DNA of 5,378 nucleotides, from assembly GCA_019243595.1 (NCBI GenBank), contig JAFAUA010000554.1:1-5378 (forward strand), in the 5' to 3' direction. The position numbers and the translations under genes were made by a program. The number at the start of each line of letters is the position of its first letter. Position 1 is the stretch's first letter. Origin of the DNA: Acidimicrobiia bacterium (GTDB lineage Bacteria; Actinomycetota; Acidimicrobiia; Acidimicrobiales; AC-14). Shown here piece by piece: positions 4,810-5,378 of the stretch. The notes beneath the pieces are model-generated. The model ran no database searches and had not been told where the DNA came from. It saw nothing but the letters and a program-made list of their open reading frames with translations.

Positions 4810-5378
4810 TGCGCCGTCCCGTCTTGGCCGCCGTCTTCTTCGCCGATGTCCTCTTGGTTGCCGCCTTCTTCTTGGCCGGCGTCTTGCGCGTGCGCGTGCC
4901 GTTCTTGCGCTTCGGCGGCGCCAGCTCGCCGGCGACCGCGTTCTTGATAAGCTCTTCGGCGGACACACCGTCGCGCTCGGCGCGCTCCATCAGGCCGCGC
5001 AGGAGGGCAGGCGGCAGCTGGACAGGAATCTCCTCGACCGCCGGCATGGTGTCGCGGCGCCGGCGCTGGCTGTCGGACAGGCGCTCCACGTCGACGTCCC
5101 CGAGGTAGGAGCCCCTGACGAAGTCCTCGTCCTTGGCCAGCTTGGCGGCCGTGCCGGCGAAGGAGAGCTCGCCTTTCTCCAGGACGTAGGCCCGGTTGGC
5201 GACCTCCAGAGCGCGCCCCACGAACTGCTCGACCAGCAGCACGGAGACCCCTCGCTTCGGAAATTCGTCGACGATCTCGAAGAGGTCGGCGACGATTCGC
5301 GGCGCCAGGCCCTGGGACATCTCGTCGATCATCAGCAGCTTCGGCCGCCATATCAGACCGCGCGCCAGGGCCAGCATC
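4802..5378 (-). CDS. LivF-like ABC transporter ATPase with RHH-like and histone-like C-terminal extension, 3' part
   Basis: The frame is open at the right edge, so the Walker A half lies outside; the first visible Met is internal (the LALARGL helix after the signature motif). Seen, numbering from that Met: Walker B LLMIDE (14-19), D-loop region SQGLAP (21-26), switch region LLVEQ (47-51) with Gln as in branched-chain amino-acid LivF proteins, then ANRAYVLEKGELSFAGTAAKL and SYLGDVD, where LivF proteins normally end (about 90-96). The same frame goes on for some 95 residues. EIPVQLPPALLRGLMERAER...VSAEELIKNAVAGEL (116-152) has the strand-helix-helix pattern of a ribbon-helix-helix domain. Residues 155-191 form a Lys/Arg/Ala/Thr tail with PAKK, SAKK and AAKT units. 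LivF energises uptake of branched-chain amino acids or similar ligands at the inner membrane face; the substrate here is unknown. The stop overlaps the start of the secreted-protein gene by 8 bases. The ATPase call is firm; the tail's role is not. Confidence 0.9.
   Translation of the reverse strand, partial: MLALARGLIWRPKLLMIDEMSQGLAPRIVADLFEIVDEFPKRGVSVLLVEQFVGRALEVANRAYVLEKGELSFAGTAAKLAKDEDFVRGSYLGDVDVERLSDSQRRRRDTMPAVEEIPVQLPPALLRGLMERAERDGVSAEELIKNAVAGELAPPKRKNGTRTRKTPAKKKAATKRTSAKKTAAKTGRRSG
4805..5047 (-). other. Ribbon-helix-helix-like segment plus Lys/Ala tail at ATPase C-terminus
   Basis: This is a sub-region of the ATPase gene. It begins at an internal ATG (5047-5045) followed by PAVEEIPVQLPP. 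The RHH-like part covers about 4922-5032: a short strand with alternating residues (EIPVQL), helix A (PALLRGLMERAERDG), a VS turn and helix B (AEELIKNAVAGEL), much as in Arc/CopG-type proteins. The tail (about 4805-4915) holds roughly 16 Lys or Arg in 37 residues with AKK-type repeats, like the C-termini of HupB-type and histone H1-like bacterial proteins. The internal ATG has no visible Shine-Dalgarno, so fusion is the simpler reading, but an independently started 81-residue DNA-binding protein is not excluded. Confidence 0.55.

Noticed and set aside
4810..4968. Arg-rich N-terminal extension of the secreted protein
   Set aside because: It is another frame of the Lys-rich tail of the ATPase gene. 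It would place about 50 basic residues before a perfect signal peptide; GTG 4809 is the sensible start.
4802..5047. Frameshift or chimeric junction creating the ATPase tail
   Set aside because: The frame is uninterrupted, keeps GC-ending codons and sensible amino-acid patterning, and its stop forms a normal short overlap with the next gene; not fully excluded without reads.

Overview
The window comes from a GC-rich, GC3-rich bacterium with dense, often overlapping genes and frequent GTG starts. An F420-type luciferase-like oxidoreductase, a DUF1015 protein and a LivF-like ATPase together point to Actinomycetota. An Acidimicrobiia-like lineage is my guess and is not proven by anything here. 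No tRNA, rRNA, CRISPR array or insertion sequence is visible.

Layout. From the left edge to 1610, two genes run on the plus strand: the 3' part of a VOC (glyoxalase-fold) protein, then a complete DUF1015 protein. Between them is a short leader-like ORF that overlaps the VOC stop. From 1612 to the right edge everything runs on the minus strand. In transcription order (right to left) the genes are: the 3' part of a LivF-like ABC transporter ATPase with an unusual C-terminal extension; a 485-aa secreted, membrane-anchored protein; an 86-aa protein with one transmembrane segment and paired CPxDGW motifs; a 118-aa protein I do not recognise; and an F420-dependent luciferase-like oxidoreductase of the Rv3520c type. 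The two gene sets converge with one base between their stop codons, inside a tandem duplication of a 9-bp unit.

How the genes relate. The ATPase, the secreted protein and the 86-aa protein overlap by 8 and 4 bases, so they are very likely one translationally coupled unit. The natural reading is an uptake-type ABC transporter operon ending in two accessory envelope proteins of unknown function. The 118-aa gene and the oxidoreductase follow after short spacers (76 and 45 bases), each holding a hairpin. They may be read through from the operon or expressed separately.

The most unusual item is the ATPase tail. After the normal end of a LivF domain the same frame continues into a segment with the pattern of a ribbon-helix-helix DNA-binding domain. 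A Lys/Ala/Thr-rich tail like those of histone H1-like and HupB-type bacterial proteins follows it. Secondary items are a hairpin that overlaps the ribosome-binding site of the oxidoreductase gene, a dense G-quadruplex-type tract behind the proline-rich linker of the secreted protein, and the palindromic double-stop duplication at the convergent junction.
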